From the NCBI GenBank assembly GCA_039026975.1, contig JBCCLI010000118.1, positions 1-16,179 of the forward strand: DNA of 16,179 nt, written 5' to 3'. Made by a program: the position numbers and the translations under genes. Origin of the DNA: JBCBKZ01 sp039026975. GTDB lineage: Bacteria; Bacteroidota; Bacteroidia; J057. Each line of letters opens with the position of its first letter. Position 1 is the first letter of the stretch. Of the stretch, positions 1 to 8,221 are shown one piece after another. The notes under the pieces were generated by a model. The model ran no database searches. It had not been told where the DNA came from and saw nothing but the letters and a program-made list of their open reading frames with translations.

Positions 1-2082
1 ATAGGCCCCAGGTGCCAAATTACTCTGGACTGCATTTGTGGGTAGGGCAGGGCTCCAGGTGTAAGTCAAATTTCCCGTACCACCCGTGGTTACTACTGAT
101 AGGCCACCGTCATCTGCCCCAAAACAGCTAATATTAGTGATCGCTATATTAGCGTTGATGGGGGGGCTTACTTTTACATCTACGTCTTCTATTTCTGTCC
201 CACAAGCATTACTCACCGTCAGGGTATAGGTAGTGTTTACACTGGGAGAGGCCTTGGGATTAGCTTTGGTTGGATCATCTAGTCCTAAAGTAGGTACCCA
301 GGTGAAAGTACTTAGCGGAAAGGTAGTACCTGCGGGTAACAGACTTACTGAGTCATTATCACACACAGCTACATCTGGTAGTATCCCAAGGTTTACAGGC
401 TGGTCTACCCTGACAAATACATTTTCTTCATAGGTACAGCTAGGCGTAAGTACCCTCACTGTATAAACAGTGGAGGTAGGAGGGGAAGCTATAGGATTAG
501 CTGCCAACGGGTTACTTAAGCCCGCAGGAGGGTCCCATACATAGTTAAAAGGAACAGTAGTTCCGTTTAAGCTGAAATTAGCTTCTAGCTGGACAGAGCC
601 ACCTGAGCATATTTCAACCTGGTTATCTGCTACGGTCAACTCCCCTTCTCCCTGGATGATAATTTCTTCTACCACTGGGCAGAGCCCAGGTTCTTCATAA
701 GTTACCGTGTAGGTGATGGGGAGAAGCACATTGGCTATGGGATTTCTGATGGTAGGATCAGAGAGATTAGTAGCAGGACTCCAGGTATAAGTACCCCCGT
801 TATCAGGAGTGGTAGCTTCTACTTGGAGACTCTGAGTTACCCCTGGACAAATAAAATATGTTTTAGCTGGGAGAACGGCGCTATTCTGCACCTGAATATT
901 AAATGCAATAGAAGATTCTCCTTTTATAGGACAGCTGTTATCGGTAGCCCTTACGGAGAAAACGTAATTGCCTATATCGGCTACAGTTGGGGTCCATTCC
1001 ACACCGACCAGGACTGGATTAGCTCCCGAGGTATTAATTGTAGCGCCTGGAATAGCTTCAGCTAAATTAGAGGCTGCCGCTATGACATCACCTGCATTAG
1101 GGTCAGTAACCTCTATCTGTAGATTCATAGGGGTACCTGCACACACTGAGACGGTATTACCCGTCAGGTTTGTACCCGCACCACTTAATAAGGAAGGCGT
1201 AAAGACGGGTTTGCTGTTCGCACAAGCTTGAACTACCAGGAGGACATCCCTCATGGTGCTACCCATCAGACGGCCATTTCTATATTCTGATACCTTAGTG
1301 GTAATGATACTTCTTTGGATGCCTGAAGGCGTAAACTCCATCTGTCCTGTATTTACATCAAACCCAAAAGTGTTAGGGGGAGCGGTGGTAACAGGATAGT
1401 ACGGATTAAAAGCTCCCTGGTAAGTGATAGGTACTGGAAAAGAGCCACTTATAAAATTTTGAGGAGTCACTAGCTCGAATACCAGTGAATCTCCGTCGGC
1501 ATCTGTAACACCGTTGTTGTAACTAAAAGGATCTCCTTCACAAACGTTAATGATAGGATCACTGCTGAATGAGGGAGAACTGTTACAGCTACCGTCCAGA
1601 TTATCTATACTGGCCTCAAGGTACATCTGTGTAGTATTAGTAACATTCAGATTGGTTACACTTGGGTTTCTACAGCACAGGTTCCAGCTGATGGTCCAAT
1701 CTGCACAAGGAGACAAGACTTGCCGGACAGTGTAGGTATATTTTTCAACCCCTGGTAGGGCTCCCCCGTTACAGGTACTGTTTACAATCTCTGTAGGACA
1801 TAACTGGGAAATTTCCTCACTCCCTACAAATACAGTAGGGCGTGTAGCATTAAAGCCACATGAGTTAGAAAAGGTTAATTCTGGAGTATCGGTGAAGAAT
1901 GCACCTGAGCAATCACGGTATACAGTTAGGGTAAACTCGTATTCATTCCCTCCTAAGCACTCATACGTCAAATCAGCACCTATTACGTGATCTGCGTATA
2001 TGTTAGAATTAGAAAAAATAGTCAGGATACCTATAAATAAGAATGTAATCTTTAGTGCTAAAATCCGCCTCGGGTTAATCAT
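1..2082 (-). CDS. Giant secreted surface protein, Ig/PKD-like modules and SprB repeat (N-terminal part)
   Basis: An open frame of 694 codons runs from ATG at 2082 off the left edge with no stop; the upstream ATG at 2089 hits a stop at once, so 2082 is the likely start. Residues 1-30 form a Sec signal peptide (basic MINPRR, hydrophobic ILALKITFLFIGILTIF, likely cleavage after IYA). The mature start DHVIGADLTYECLGGNEYEF and LTVYRDCSG are typical of Bacteroidota adhesin-like proteins. Next come Cys-containing beta modules of about 80-100 residues, recognisable by repeated YTWSPATNLSDP, YVWDPPAGLSNP and FTWVPTLGLDDP, each followed by TxYTxxV. From about residue 640, ITNISCFGADDGG...GGTG..TYTWSP matches a SprB repeat. 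Such proteins usually end in a type IX secretion C-terminal domain, which would lie outside the window. Role inferred: cell-surface adhesion or gliding. Function of this particular protein is unknown. Confidence 0.88.
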   Translation of the reverse strand, partial: MINPRRILALKITFLFIGILTIFSNSNIYADHVIGADLTYECLGGNEYEFTLTVYRDCSGAFFTDTPELTFSNSCGFNATRPTVFVGSEEISQLCPTEIVNSTCNGGALPGVEKYTYTVRQVLSPCADWTISWNLCCRNPSVTNLNVTNTTQMYLEASIDNLDGSCNSSPSFSSDPIINVCEGDPFSYNNGVTDADGDSLVFELVTPQNFISGSFPVPITYQGAFNPYYPVTTAPPNTFGFDVNTGQMEFTPSGIQRSIITTKVSEYRNGRLMGSTMRDVLLVVQACANSKPVFTPSLLSGAGTNLTGNTVSVCAGTPMNLQIEVTDPNAGDVIAAASNLAEAIPGATINTSGANPVLVGVEWTPTVADIGNYVFSVRATDNSCPIKGESSIAFNIQVQNSAVLPAKTYFICPGVTQSLQVEATTPDNGGTYTWSPATNLSDPTIRNPIANVLLPITYTVTYEEPGLCPVVEEIIIQGEGELTVADNQVEICSGGSVQLEANFSLNGTTVPFNYVWDPPAGLSNPLAANPIASPPTSTVYTVRVLTPSCTYEENVFVRVDQPVNLGILPDVAVCDNDSVSLLPAGTTFPLSTFTWVPTLGLDDPTKANPKASPSVNTTYTLTVSNACGTEIEDVDVKVSPPINANIAITNISCFGADDGGLSVVTTGGTGNLTYTWSPALPTNAVQSNLAPGAY

Positions 2083-2534
2083 GATTCATTCTTTCTATAA
2101 ATCCAAATATCTACTTAAAAAATACTATAAGTGCCAAACTAATGCCAAGTTTGAACACAAGGTTAATACATTTAAAGAAATTTTTACCCTATAAGGGTAT
2201 TGAAAGGTATAGGTAGGTTCCTGAATGCCAAATAATGGTCATTTGATTGGACTTTTTGACTATAGGATCACCTAATTCTGGATTGAAAAGCAAAACAATC
2301 TTAATAACGTGAGAAAGGGTAAAAAATTTTGAAATAAAACGTAAGAATAGAAGAGATTTTTATGTAGGCTTTTCCGGGAAATCAAAGCCATTTTTCAGCG
2401 AAGACTACTACAAGAAGTAATATTTTAAAACATAAAATTCAATTTGATAATATAAAGATAATGGGGGAAATTTATGGTTAACTCTCTTTATCTAGGGTTT
2501 CTCAGCCCTAAATCGTTTATCTTAGACCTAGAGG
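2083..2534. other. Divergent intergenic region, 452 bases
   Basis: This AT-rich gap separates the minus-strand adhesin gene from the plus-strand histidine kinase and must hold the promoters of both. No exact TAnnTTTG -7 box was found on either strand; TTAGTTTG read on the minus strand near 2136-2143 is one base off and has no convincing -33 partner. No plausible protein is encoded. The only clear structure is the hairpin at 2367-2389, listed separately. Confidence 0.6.
2367..2395 (+). terminator. Terminator-like hairpin in a divergent gap
   Basis: GGCTTT at 2367-2372 pairs perfectly with AAAGCC at 2384-2389 around an 11-base loop. One base later, 2391-2395 is TTTTT, giving intrinsic-terminator geometry on the plus strand. 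The loop region also contains the alternative small palindrome TTTCC-G-GGAAA. No plus-strand gene precedes it, so if real it would end a short leader or small RNA begun after about 2090. The stem has only 6 bp and may be chance. Confidence 0.25.
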
Positions 2535-4514
2535 ATGCTAGCTTCTGACTCGTACAATAACCCTGGCGAAAAAAATATGGATGCTGATCATATATCTAAG
2601 GATCAACCTACTTCTATGACTCCAGCCTCACCGCTAGTGTCCTCTTCACCAGATACCTGGACTTGGAAGGCGTCTATGCATTGTGTCCTTTTAGATAGTA
2701 AGGGGGTATGTGTAGCGGTTCATCCTTCTGTACAGGATAATACTTTTTATTTGAAAAGAGCTGAGATCAAGCACGCTCCTATCTCCCACCTACTACATAC
2801 CTCTCTTGCTGAACAGTTGAATGAGAAAATTATCCATCCTATTCTCAAAGGAAAACAGTCCTCTGCAAGAATGTTGGTGCATTCTTCTGAGGTTTTGAAA
2901 GGGGTAAAGGTATTTTCCATATCCTCCAGGCTTATTACATGGAAGGAAGAGAGGCACATCTTACTGGAATTTCTACCACAGGATGAGACCTATGCCCTCA
3001 TGAAGAAAGAAGTTTCCCAAAGAAATTTTACGGATTTATTAGAGCTTCTCCAGGATGGGGTACTTTGGTTATGTACCCAAACGCATAGGGTGATGTACGC
3101 TAATACCAGTGCGCTAGCCTTATTAGGATACCAAATGGAGGAAATATTTGAGACAGATATTTCTAGCTATTATCCAACTGAAAAAGCAGATGAATATGTT
3201 TCCTTTTTTAAGGATCATACACAGGAACTTGAAGAGGAGGCACATGGGAATTTCTGGTTTAAAAATAGAAGGGGAGAGCTAGTACCAGTGAGCATGAACA
3301 GAAATATTATTCAGGTAGAGGATAACACGGCCCAGCAGCTCATTTTTAGGGATAATACAGAGCGGGTGGAAGGAATCAGGAAGCTCAAAGAAGGAGAACA
3401 GGAACTGATTAGGGCTGAGGAAAATCTGTTGGAAGCCCAGAGACTAGGTAATATAGGCAGTGGAGTATTAGACATTCTGAATGGAAGGGTAGAGTTTACG
3501 GCACATGCCAGGCACATATGGGGCTTAGAGGATAAAGAAGTAATTACCCTCAAGGACCTTTTCAGGCGGGTTCATCCTTCTGATATTAAAACCGTTAAGA
3601 AGATTTATAAGCGAGTGATTTCTGCACGCTCAGAGGAGTCTATGACTATTCGTATTCGGGTTAATGAGGGTGAAGAAAAGTACCTCAATTGTAGCCTAAA
3701 GCCCCTATTAACAGATAACTTTCAAATTCATAGGATCTTTGGGACCAGCCAGGATATAACTGTTCTTAAACAGGCTGAGACGGAAGTGAGAAAAGCACTG
3801 GATAAGGAGACCCAACTTAATGAGCTAAGGTCTCACTTTGTGGCTATCGTTTCTCACCAGTACAGAACCCCCCTCACTATTATTCGCTCTAGTGCTGACC
3901 TCATTCCCATGATTGTAGGGGATATAGGATGGGAAAAGCTGGAAGATATTAATAGGTATGTGAAAAAAATCACTCATGAGGTGGAGAGAATGAATAGCCT
4001 CTTAGATGAGGTTCTCTCATATGAAAGTATAGAAAGGGGGAGTATTTCTTTTAGTCCCAGACCTACTGACTGTATAGGATGGATTAGGAGGCTTGCTGCT
4101 AAATACCATGACTTTCTTGGGGACGGTAGAGGCATACGGCTTCAGATTATGAGCCCGGCTTGTAGTGTGATGATGGATGCTAAACTATTAGAACATGCCA
4201 TAGGGAATATTTTGGGTAACGCCCTTAAGTATTCTGTAGGTAATCCCGAGCCAGAATTAGAGGTTTGGAATGAGGGATACAATGTATATTTCTCTATTAG
4301 AGATTACGGGATAGGAATCCCTGAAAAAGAACTTCAGAATCTATTTCACCCCTTCTTCCGGGCGAGTAATACCAAGAACATGGATGGGACAGGTATGGGC
4401 CTGGCTATTTCCAAACAGTTGATAGAACTACACTTAGGGTCTATCAGTATAGCTAATGGGAAGGAAGAAGGGGCAGAAGTTTTGATCAGCATTCCTTCAG
4501 GTTTTCCAGTCTAA
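2535..4514 (+). CDS. Soluble PAS-domain sensor histidine kinase
   Basis: The 659-residue protein has no membrane segment or signal peptide, so it should sense in the cytoplasm. Residues about 45-150 look like a degenerate PAS-type sensor, 160-285 are a PAS domain (VMYANTSALALLGY), and 290-415 a second PAS/PAC unit ending GTSQDITVLKQAE. The HisKA dimerisation helix follows at 425-500, with phospho-acceptor H441 in SHQYRTPLTII. The ATPase domain shows the N-box (N558, N562 in GNILGNALKYS), G1 (D590YGIGI) and G2 (G618TGMGL). It therefore autophosphorylates and hands phosphate to a response regulator. No receiver domain or regulator gene is fused or adjacent, so it is an orphan here. The start is uncertain: ATG 2535 follows GAGG closely, while ATG 2577 (residue 15) follows an A-rich run. 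The transporter gene begins 55 bases downstream, possibly on the same transcript. Confidence 0.93.
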   Translation: MLASDSYNNPGEKNMDADHISKDQPTSMTPASPLVSSSPDTWTWKASMHCVLLDSKGVCVAVHPSVQDNTFYLKRAEIKHAPISHLLHTSLAEQLNEKIIHPILKGKQSSARMLVHSSEVLKGVKVFSISSRLITWKEERHILLEFLPQDETYALMKKEVSQRNFTDLLELLQDGVLWLCTQTHRVMYANTSALALLGYQMEEIFETDISSYYPTEKADEYVSFFKDHTQELEEEAHGNFWFKNRRGELVPVSMNRNIIQVEDNTAQQLIFRDNTERVEGIRKLKEGEQELIRAEENLLEAQRLGNIGSGVLDILNGRVEFTAHARHIWGLEDKEVITLKDLFRRVHPSDIKTVKKIYKRVISARSEESMTIRIRVNEGEEKYLNCSLKPLLTDNFQIHRIFGTSQDITVLKQAETEVRKALDKETQLNELRSHFVAIVSHQYRTPLTIIRSSADLIPMIVGDIGWEKLEDINRYVKKITHEVERMNSLLDEVLSYESIERGSISFSPRPTDCIGWIRRLAAKYHDFLGDGRGIRLQIMSPACSVMMDAKLLEHAIGNILGNALKYSVGNPEPELEVWNEGYNVYFSIRDYGIGIPEKELQNLFHPFFRASNTKNMDGTGMGLAISKQLIELHLGSISIANGKEEGAEVLISIPSGFPV

Positions 4515-4569
4515 GCATCCCATGAAGGAGGTGTTTGGAAATTCTGTCTGCCGGCTGTAACTATGCCTC

Positions 4570-5400
4570 ATGGGAAAACCGTTTTCCGCCATCATAGCGG
4601 CATCTATCATTGCAGGTTCCAGTGGCATATTTATCAAGTACCTACAACTTCCTCCCACCTCATTTGCTTTTTTTCGGGTTAGTATTCCATTACTACTTAT
4701 TTCAATTGTCATGCTAGCTCAGAACATTCCTTTTTTTAGGGGGAATTACAGGTATATGTTGCTGATTTCCCTTATCAACGCTGCCAGAATGTTCTTTTTC
4801 TTTCTAACCTATTTACTGACCTCTGTAGGGAATGCAGTGGTTTCTCTCTATACATGGCCTATTTTTGCTACCATTTTCAGTGTATGGTTCCTGGGAGAAA
4901 CCATTTCCAGAAGACAAATAGGGCTGATTGTGTTAGCGTCCTGCGGGGTAGTATTCGTTTCTCTCAATAAAGAGTTTTCCTTTAGTTCTGCAGATTTACT
5001 GGGGATAGGTTCTGCCCTGCTGACAGCTGGCTTATATGCAGGAACAGTGGTCATGTTCAAGAAGGAAATGGCTAACTATCACTGGACTGAACTCATATTC
5101 TACCAGAATATAGTGAGCTTTTTTATATTTCTACCCTTTATCCTGATTACCAGACCTATTCCTACGGTAGAACAAACTTCTTTAGCTTCCATTCAGGCTA
5201 TTTTGATAGGGCTTGGCGTCTTTGGCCTTTTCTTTTACGGCCTTAGACATTTAAAGGCTTCCCAGGCCTCTTTATTATCCTATCTTGAAATAGTCAGTGC
5301 TATCCTCTTGGCATTTCTCATACTTCAAGAACCTATTACGCAGAATTTAATGATTGGTGGAAGTATGATCATCATTTCTACCTTATTACTTAAAAAATAG
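4570..5400 (+). CDS. EamA/DMT-family ten-helix transporter
   Basis: This 276-residue inner-membrane protein is almost entirely hydrophobic and divides into two EamA halves of five helices each (about residues 5-133 and 142-275). The family signatures are visible: SSGIFIKYL in helix 1, FAFFRVSIPLLL in helix 2, VVSLYTWPIFATIFSVWFLGE at the end of the first half, and SLLSYLEIVSAILLAFLILQEP at the equivalent place in the second. Family members export or import small metabolites such as amino acids or nucleotide-related compounds; the substrate cannot be read from sequence. ATG 4570 is the start because the nearby ATG 4563 is out of frame. The amidase gene begins 9 bases after its stop, which strongly suggests co-transcription. 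Confidence 0.9.
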   Translation: MGKPFSAIIAASIIAGSSGIFIKYLQLPPTSFAFFRVSIPLLLISIVMLAQNIPFFRGNYRYMLLISLINAARMFFFFLTYLLTSVGNAVVSLYTWPIFATIFSVWFLGETISRRQIGLIVLASCGVVFVSLNKEFSFSSADLLGIGSALLTAGLYAGTVVMFKKEMANYHWTELIFYQNIVSFFIFLPFILITRPIPTVEQTSLASIQAILIGLGVFGLFFYGLRHLKASQASLLSYLEIVSAILLAFLILQEPITQNLMIGGSMIIISTLLLKK

Positions 5401-5409
5401 GTATAGCTT

Positions 5410-5910
5410 ATGGAACCTTATATCATTCCTGCCCTCACAGTAGAAAAAGCTGAGCAACTCATAAGCCTATGTCGAGAGCAATCACTCCGGATAAGCCTGG
5501 CTGAGTCTTGTACGGGAGGCATGTTAGCTATGCTACTGACAGCCATTCCTGGATCATCTGCTACACTTGATAGATCACTGGTAACCTATAGTAATGAGGC
5601 CAAGATGGAGCTGCTGGACGTACGAGAAACTACGCTAATGAGGTATGGAGCAGTCAGTGAAGAAACTGTCCGTGAAATGCTCTCAGGTATTTTCCTTCAT
5701 ACTAAAGCGGATCTGGCTGTTGCTATTTCCGGTATTGCTGGCCCGGGTGGAGGAACTCCTGAGAAGCCAGTGGGCATGGTGTATTTAGGGTGGGGGAGAA
5801 GGGAGGCAGAACAGCATGTGGTGGCGTATCACTTTCTGGAAACGCGAAGAGAGGTACGCATAAAAAGCTGCGAACAGGCATTAGATAATCTCTTGGAACT
5901 CATAGGGTAG
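5410..5910 (+). CDS. pncC: Nicotinamide-nucleotide amidase, stand-alone CinA C-terminal domain
   Basis: The 166-residue protein is a complete CinA-C/PncC domain without the N-terminal molybdopterin-binding-like domain of full CinA, matching the length of stand-alone PncC. The family expectation is deamidation of nicotinamide mononucleotide to nicotinate mononucleotide plus ammonia, in pyridine-nucleotide salvage in the cytoplasm. Signatures are LAESCTGG (presumed nucleophile S33), VTYSNEAKMELL (presumed catalytic K65), YGAVSEETVREM and SGIAGPGGGTPEKPVGMVYLG. It lies 9 bases after the EamA transporter and ends one base before the stop of the convergent dehydrogenase. The catalytic assignment is by family; activity on NMN is inferred. 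Confidence 0.9.
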   Translation: MEPYIIPALTVEKAEQLISLCREQSLRISLAESCTGGMLAMLLTAIPGSSATLDRSLVTYSNEAKMELLDVRETTLMRYGAVSEETVREMLSGIFLHTKADLAVAISGIAGPGGGTPEKPVGMVYLGWGRREAEQHVVAYHFLETRREVRIKSCEQALDNLLELIG

Positions 5911-5911
5911 G

Positions 5912-7255
5912 TTAGCCTGTTACCACTTTTTCCTGCTCTGTAAAAGAAATACCATGGTCTCCCAAGCCTTTCAATAATGGAAGATAGATACCAGGCTTAT
6001 TAGGAATACAAACACCAGTTTCCTGTATGTCTTTAGTTAGGATAAGTTCTGCTGCTATCCCTAAAGGTAAGCCCACAGTCATGGACATTCCTGTTTGCCA
6101 TTCATCTTTTCCTGTGCAGACCATATGAGATTGAATCTCCTTTAGTTCCCCCTTTTCTGCATACTTGAATTTATGGAGCATCACAATCATATCCTTATCA
6201 GCGGAGGTCAGTTGCCATCTTTTCTTGAGAATATGTTCCAGGATTTGTGCAGGAGTTCCACGTTCCAGGCCTACTAGCTCATTACTAAAAATCCCTAGCC
6301 ACTTAAGGCAGTACATCTCCCTTCCCTCAATAGCCATTCCCATATAATGTGCGAGTTTAAGCTCCACAGAGTCATTAGGGTTATACAGTAAAAATGAGTT
6401 GATAAAGTCTCTATGCGTCATTTTTCCTACCATTTCCATCTCATAGGTATCATCTGTAGCCCCTATCTGTACAAATGTATTCCAGGCTTTACAGAAACCG
6501 GGCCGTCTTAGGGTGCCCCTATACATGGTGCGTATCCCCCTCAGACCATAGATGTCAATGTATTTAAGGGAATCCCTATTTCCGTACCCTTCAAAATATC
6601 CGTAACCAGGGATATGGAGAATTTCAAATCTTCTGAATAGCCTGTGGTAGGGGATGTATTTATACGTTCCTTCTTGCTTGAATTTTACGCCACCCTGGCC
6701 AGCTAAAACTACATTTCTAGGGTTCCAGGTGAACTTATACTGCCAGGGATTATCTTCTTCAGGGTTAGGTGCCAGTAAGCCCCCGGTAAAGGTTTCAAAG
6801 TCTAACAGCTCAGCTCCTTTTTTCTTTAGATCATCCAGCACCCTCATGGCGGACATATGGTCAATACCAGGATCAAGCCCACATTCCATCAGAAATAGGT
6901 TACCATTTCTCCTTGCCTCCTGATCCATTTTTTTGATTTCTGGAGATACGTAAGAGGCTGTCAGGAAGTTTTTCTTATGCTTGAGACAACTTGCTGCCGC
7001 TAGGGGATGGAAGTGGGCAGGAAGCATGGAAATCACCAGATCTGCCTGAGAAATGTGGCCTTCACGTACCTCATCATCATGTATGTTGAATGGGATAGCC
7101 GAGGCTCCGGGGAAATTGACGACTTGACGGGCAGCTAGTTCTACTGACAGGTCGCCTATGGTAAGCTTCCAATCATACTGCTGGGCTTTCTTTTTTAGGT
7201 AAGTGACCAAGGTATGGGTGGAGCGCCCAGCACCTAATACCAGAAGTTTTTTCAT
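5912..7255 (-). CDS. Saccharopine dehydrogenase-like protein (glutamate-forming type)
   Basis: The 447-residue cytoplasmic enzyme begins with a Rossmann fold (KKLLVLGAGRSTHTLVTYL, residues 3-20) and continues with ADLVISMLP and the family hallmark ECGLDPGIDHMSAM (124-137). This is the LYS9 / saccharopine reductase type of the saccharopine dehydrogenase family. The expected reaction is saccharopine + NAD(P)+ + H2O to glutamate + 2-aminoadipate semialdehyde, a step in lysine degradation by the saccharopine route. Length and the GFxxGxxNRDSLKYxxxYGL-like central segment (around 222-238) fit. No lysine-ketoglutarate reductase lies nearby, so the pathway role is inferred and a related amino-acid dehydrogenase role is possible. 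It is convergent with pncC with one base between the stops. A 275-base gap separates it from the Dabb lipoprotein gene upstream on the same strand. Confidence 0.85.
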   Translation of the reverse strand: MKKLLVLGAGRSTHTLVTYLKKKAQQYDWKLTIGDLSVELAARQVVNFPGASAIPFNIHDDEVREGHISQADLVISMLPAHFHPLAAASCLKHKKNFLTASYVSPEIKKMDQEARRNGNLFLMECGLDPGIDHMSAMRVLDDLKKKGAELLDFETFTGGLLAPNPEEDNPWQYKFTWNPRNVVLAGQGGVKFKQEGTYKYIPYHRLFRRFEILHIPGYGYFEGYGNRDSLKYIDIYGLRGIRTMYRGTLRRPGFCKAWNTFVQIGATDDTYEMEMVGKMTHRDFINSFLLYNPNDSVELKLAHYMGMAIEGREMYCLKWLGIFSNELVGLERGTPAQILEHILKKRWQLTSADKDMIVMLHKFKYAEKGELKEIQSHMVCTGKDEWQTGMSMTVGLPLGIAAELILTKDIQETGVCIPNKPGIYLPLLKGLGDHGISFTEQEKVVTG

Positions 7256-7375
7256 TCAGCTATGCCTTTGGCCGAATATAGACAGCCTATCTGAGAATTT
7301 GATAACAGCCATCTTAATAGTATTACCCTTTGGCTAAAAAACGGAAGCTGATGATTGACTTTGAAAAGAATAAGC

Positions 7376-7412
7376 ATTTCAGGGGAGGGACACATTTTTT
7401 TACCCGTGAAAT
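7376..7412. repeat. Imperfect inverted repeat in the dehydrogenase upstream gap
   Basis: ATTTCAGGGG at 7376-7385 pairs with CCCGTGAAAT at 7403-7412 at 9 of 10 positions (G7382 opposes G7406) around a 17-base loop. It lies between the Dabb lipoprotein stop and the saccharopine dehydrogenase start, both on the minus strand. It could terminate the upstream transcript or sit in the dehydrogenase leader. Neither flank has a strong T run, so its role is unclear. Confidence 0.35.
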
Positions 7413-7530
7413 CCCTTTTCAGCTGAAGTAGATGATCTATACGCTACGTGAGCCTATTTGTTAATATTGAGAGAATCAGGAAGATCACACAACCTAATCA
7501 CCAGCTTCTGTCTATGAGGTATAAGCGTGT

Positions 7531-7986
7531 TTATTCTCCCAGGGTATCATAGACCTGCACTCGTGTCCACACATGGGCAGACTTATCTATGAAGGCTAAG
7601 TGAACAGGTGCTACTTGATAGGCGTCCTGGTCTTCAGCGTTAGCAAAATGAAGAACTAAGGCCATATCATAAGAGTTATCTACCACTTCTCTTGGCGTCT
7701 GTGCGGCGGGGCCTACCCAGCTTCTTTTTACGCCATCTATGTTACGTAAGCTCTCAAGGCCTTCCATGAAAGTGGTCTTGTCTTCTTCCGTAACACCCTC
7801 TTTCAGCCAGAAAAAGACAGTATGTATAAATTCCGCTTGGCGATTTTCCGCTTCCGCCAGCTTGGCTTGGGTTTCTTCCAGTTCAGCTTTTAATGCTGTT
7901 ATTTCTGATTCCATTTGAGTATTTGAACAACTTGTTATGAGTAAGAAGCTGATGCAGATCAGCAAAGTAGGTATATAGGTTCTCAT
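7531..7986 (-). CDS. Lipoprotein with Dabb (stress-responsive A/B barrel) domain
   Basis: The 151-residue protein starts with a lipoprotein signal peptide ending in the lipobox LITSC (C20), so it should be lipid-anchored outside the cytoplasm. Residues about 24-52 (ESEITALKAELEETQAKLAEA) form a short coiled coil. Residues 53-148 are a Dabb ferredoxin-like dimeric barrel, recognisable by FIHTVFFWLKEG at its start, LESLRNIDGVKRSWVGP, YDMALVLHFANAEDQDAYQ, and PVHLAFID with the conserved His (H129) before the last strand. Dabb proteins are usually small and cytoplasmic; an exported, coiled-coil-tethered form is less usual, though known in Bacteroidota. It lies 235 bases downstream of the GMC small-subunit gene on the same strand and may serve the same oxidation system. 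Substrate or binding partner is unknown. Confidence 0.85.
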   Translation of the reverse strand: MRTYIPTLLICISFLLITSCSNTQMESEITALKAELEETQAKLAEAENRQAEFIHTVFFWLKEGVTEEDKTTFMEGLESLRNIDGVKRSWVGPAAQTPREVVDNSYDMALVLHFANAEDQDAYQVAPVHLAFIDKSAHVWTRVQVYDTLGE

Positions 7987-8075
7987 GCTATGAGTTATTA
8001 GTTGGGGATATAATTATCTATTCTCCCGAAAGGAAGAGTAAATGGTAGCCTAAAAATACTAAGCTCATCTTTGAA

Positions 8076-8147
8076 ATAGATAGTTCTCTATAAGAAATAC
8101 CAGATTGAGCATCCTGGCACCCTAATTTTTAGAGAACAGCGATCTAT
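8076..8147. repeat. Nested inverted repeat, 14 paired bases
   Basis: GTTCTCTA at 8083-8090 is perfectly complementary to TAGAGAAC at 8130-8137. The pairing resumes outside with ATAGAT at 8076-8081 and ATCTAT at 8142-8147, leaving an asymmetric internal loop of one base against four. Within the 39-base loop, CCAG at 8100-8103 can pair with CTGG at 8114-8117. The element lies in the 235-base gap between the GMC small-subunit gene and the Dabb lipoprotein gene. On the minus-strand transcript it would be a readthrough-limiting hairpin or a structured leader. No T run follows on that strand. Confidence 0.5.
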
Positions 8148-8221
8148 TGTAATCAACATTAGTGCAGCTCAGATTTCCTTAATCAGCTAGTCATGATGGG
8201 AATTAGTGATTCAGACAGCTT

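Noticed and set aside
233..1735. Several short plus-strand frames within 1-2082
   Set aside because: The minus strand is continuously open over the whole interval and encodes a signal peptide, Ig-like modules and a SprB repeat, so these are shadows.
4520..4571. Near-palindrome CCCATGAAGG ... CCTCATGGG flanking the kinase-transporter gap
   Set aside because: The arms match imperfectly and are about 30 bases apart; nothing else supports a hairpin or operator.
7267..7336. Repeated CCTTTGGC in the gap upstream of the saccharopine dehydrogenase gene
   Set aside because: Only two 8-base copies without regular spacing or symmetry; easily due to chance.
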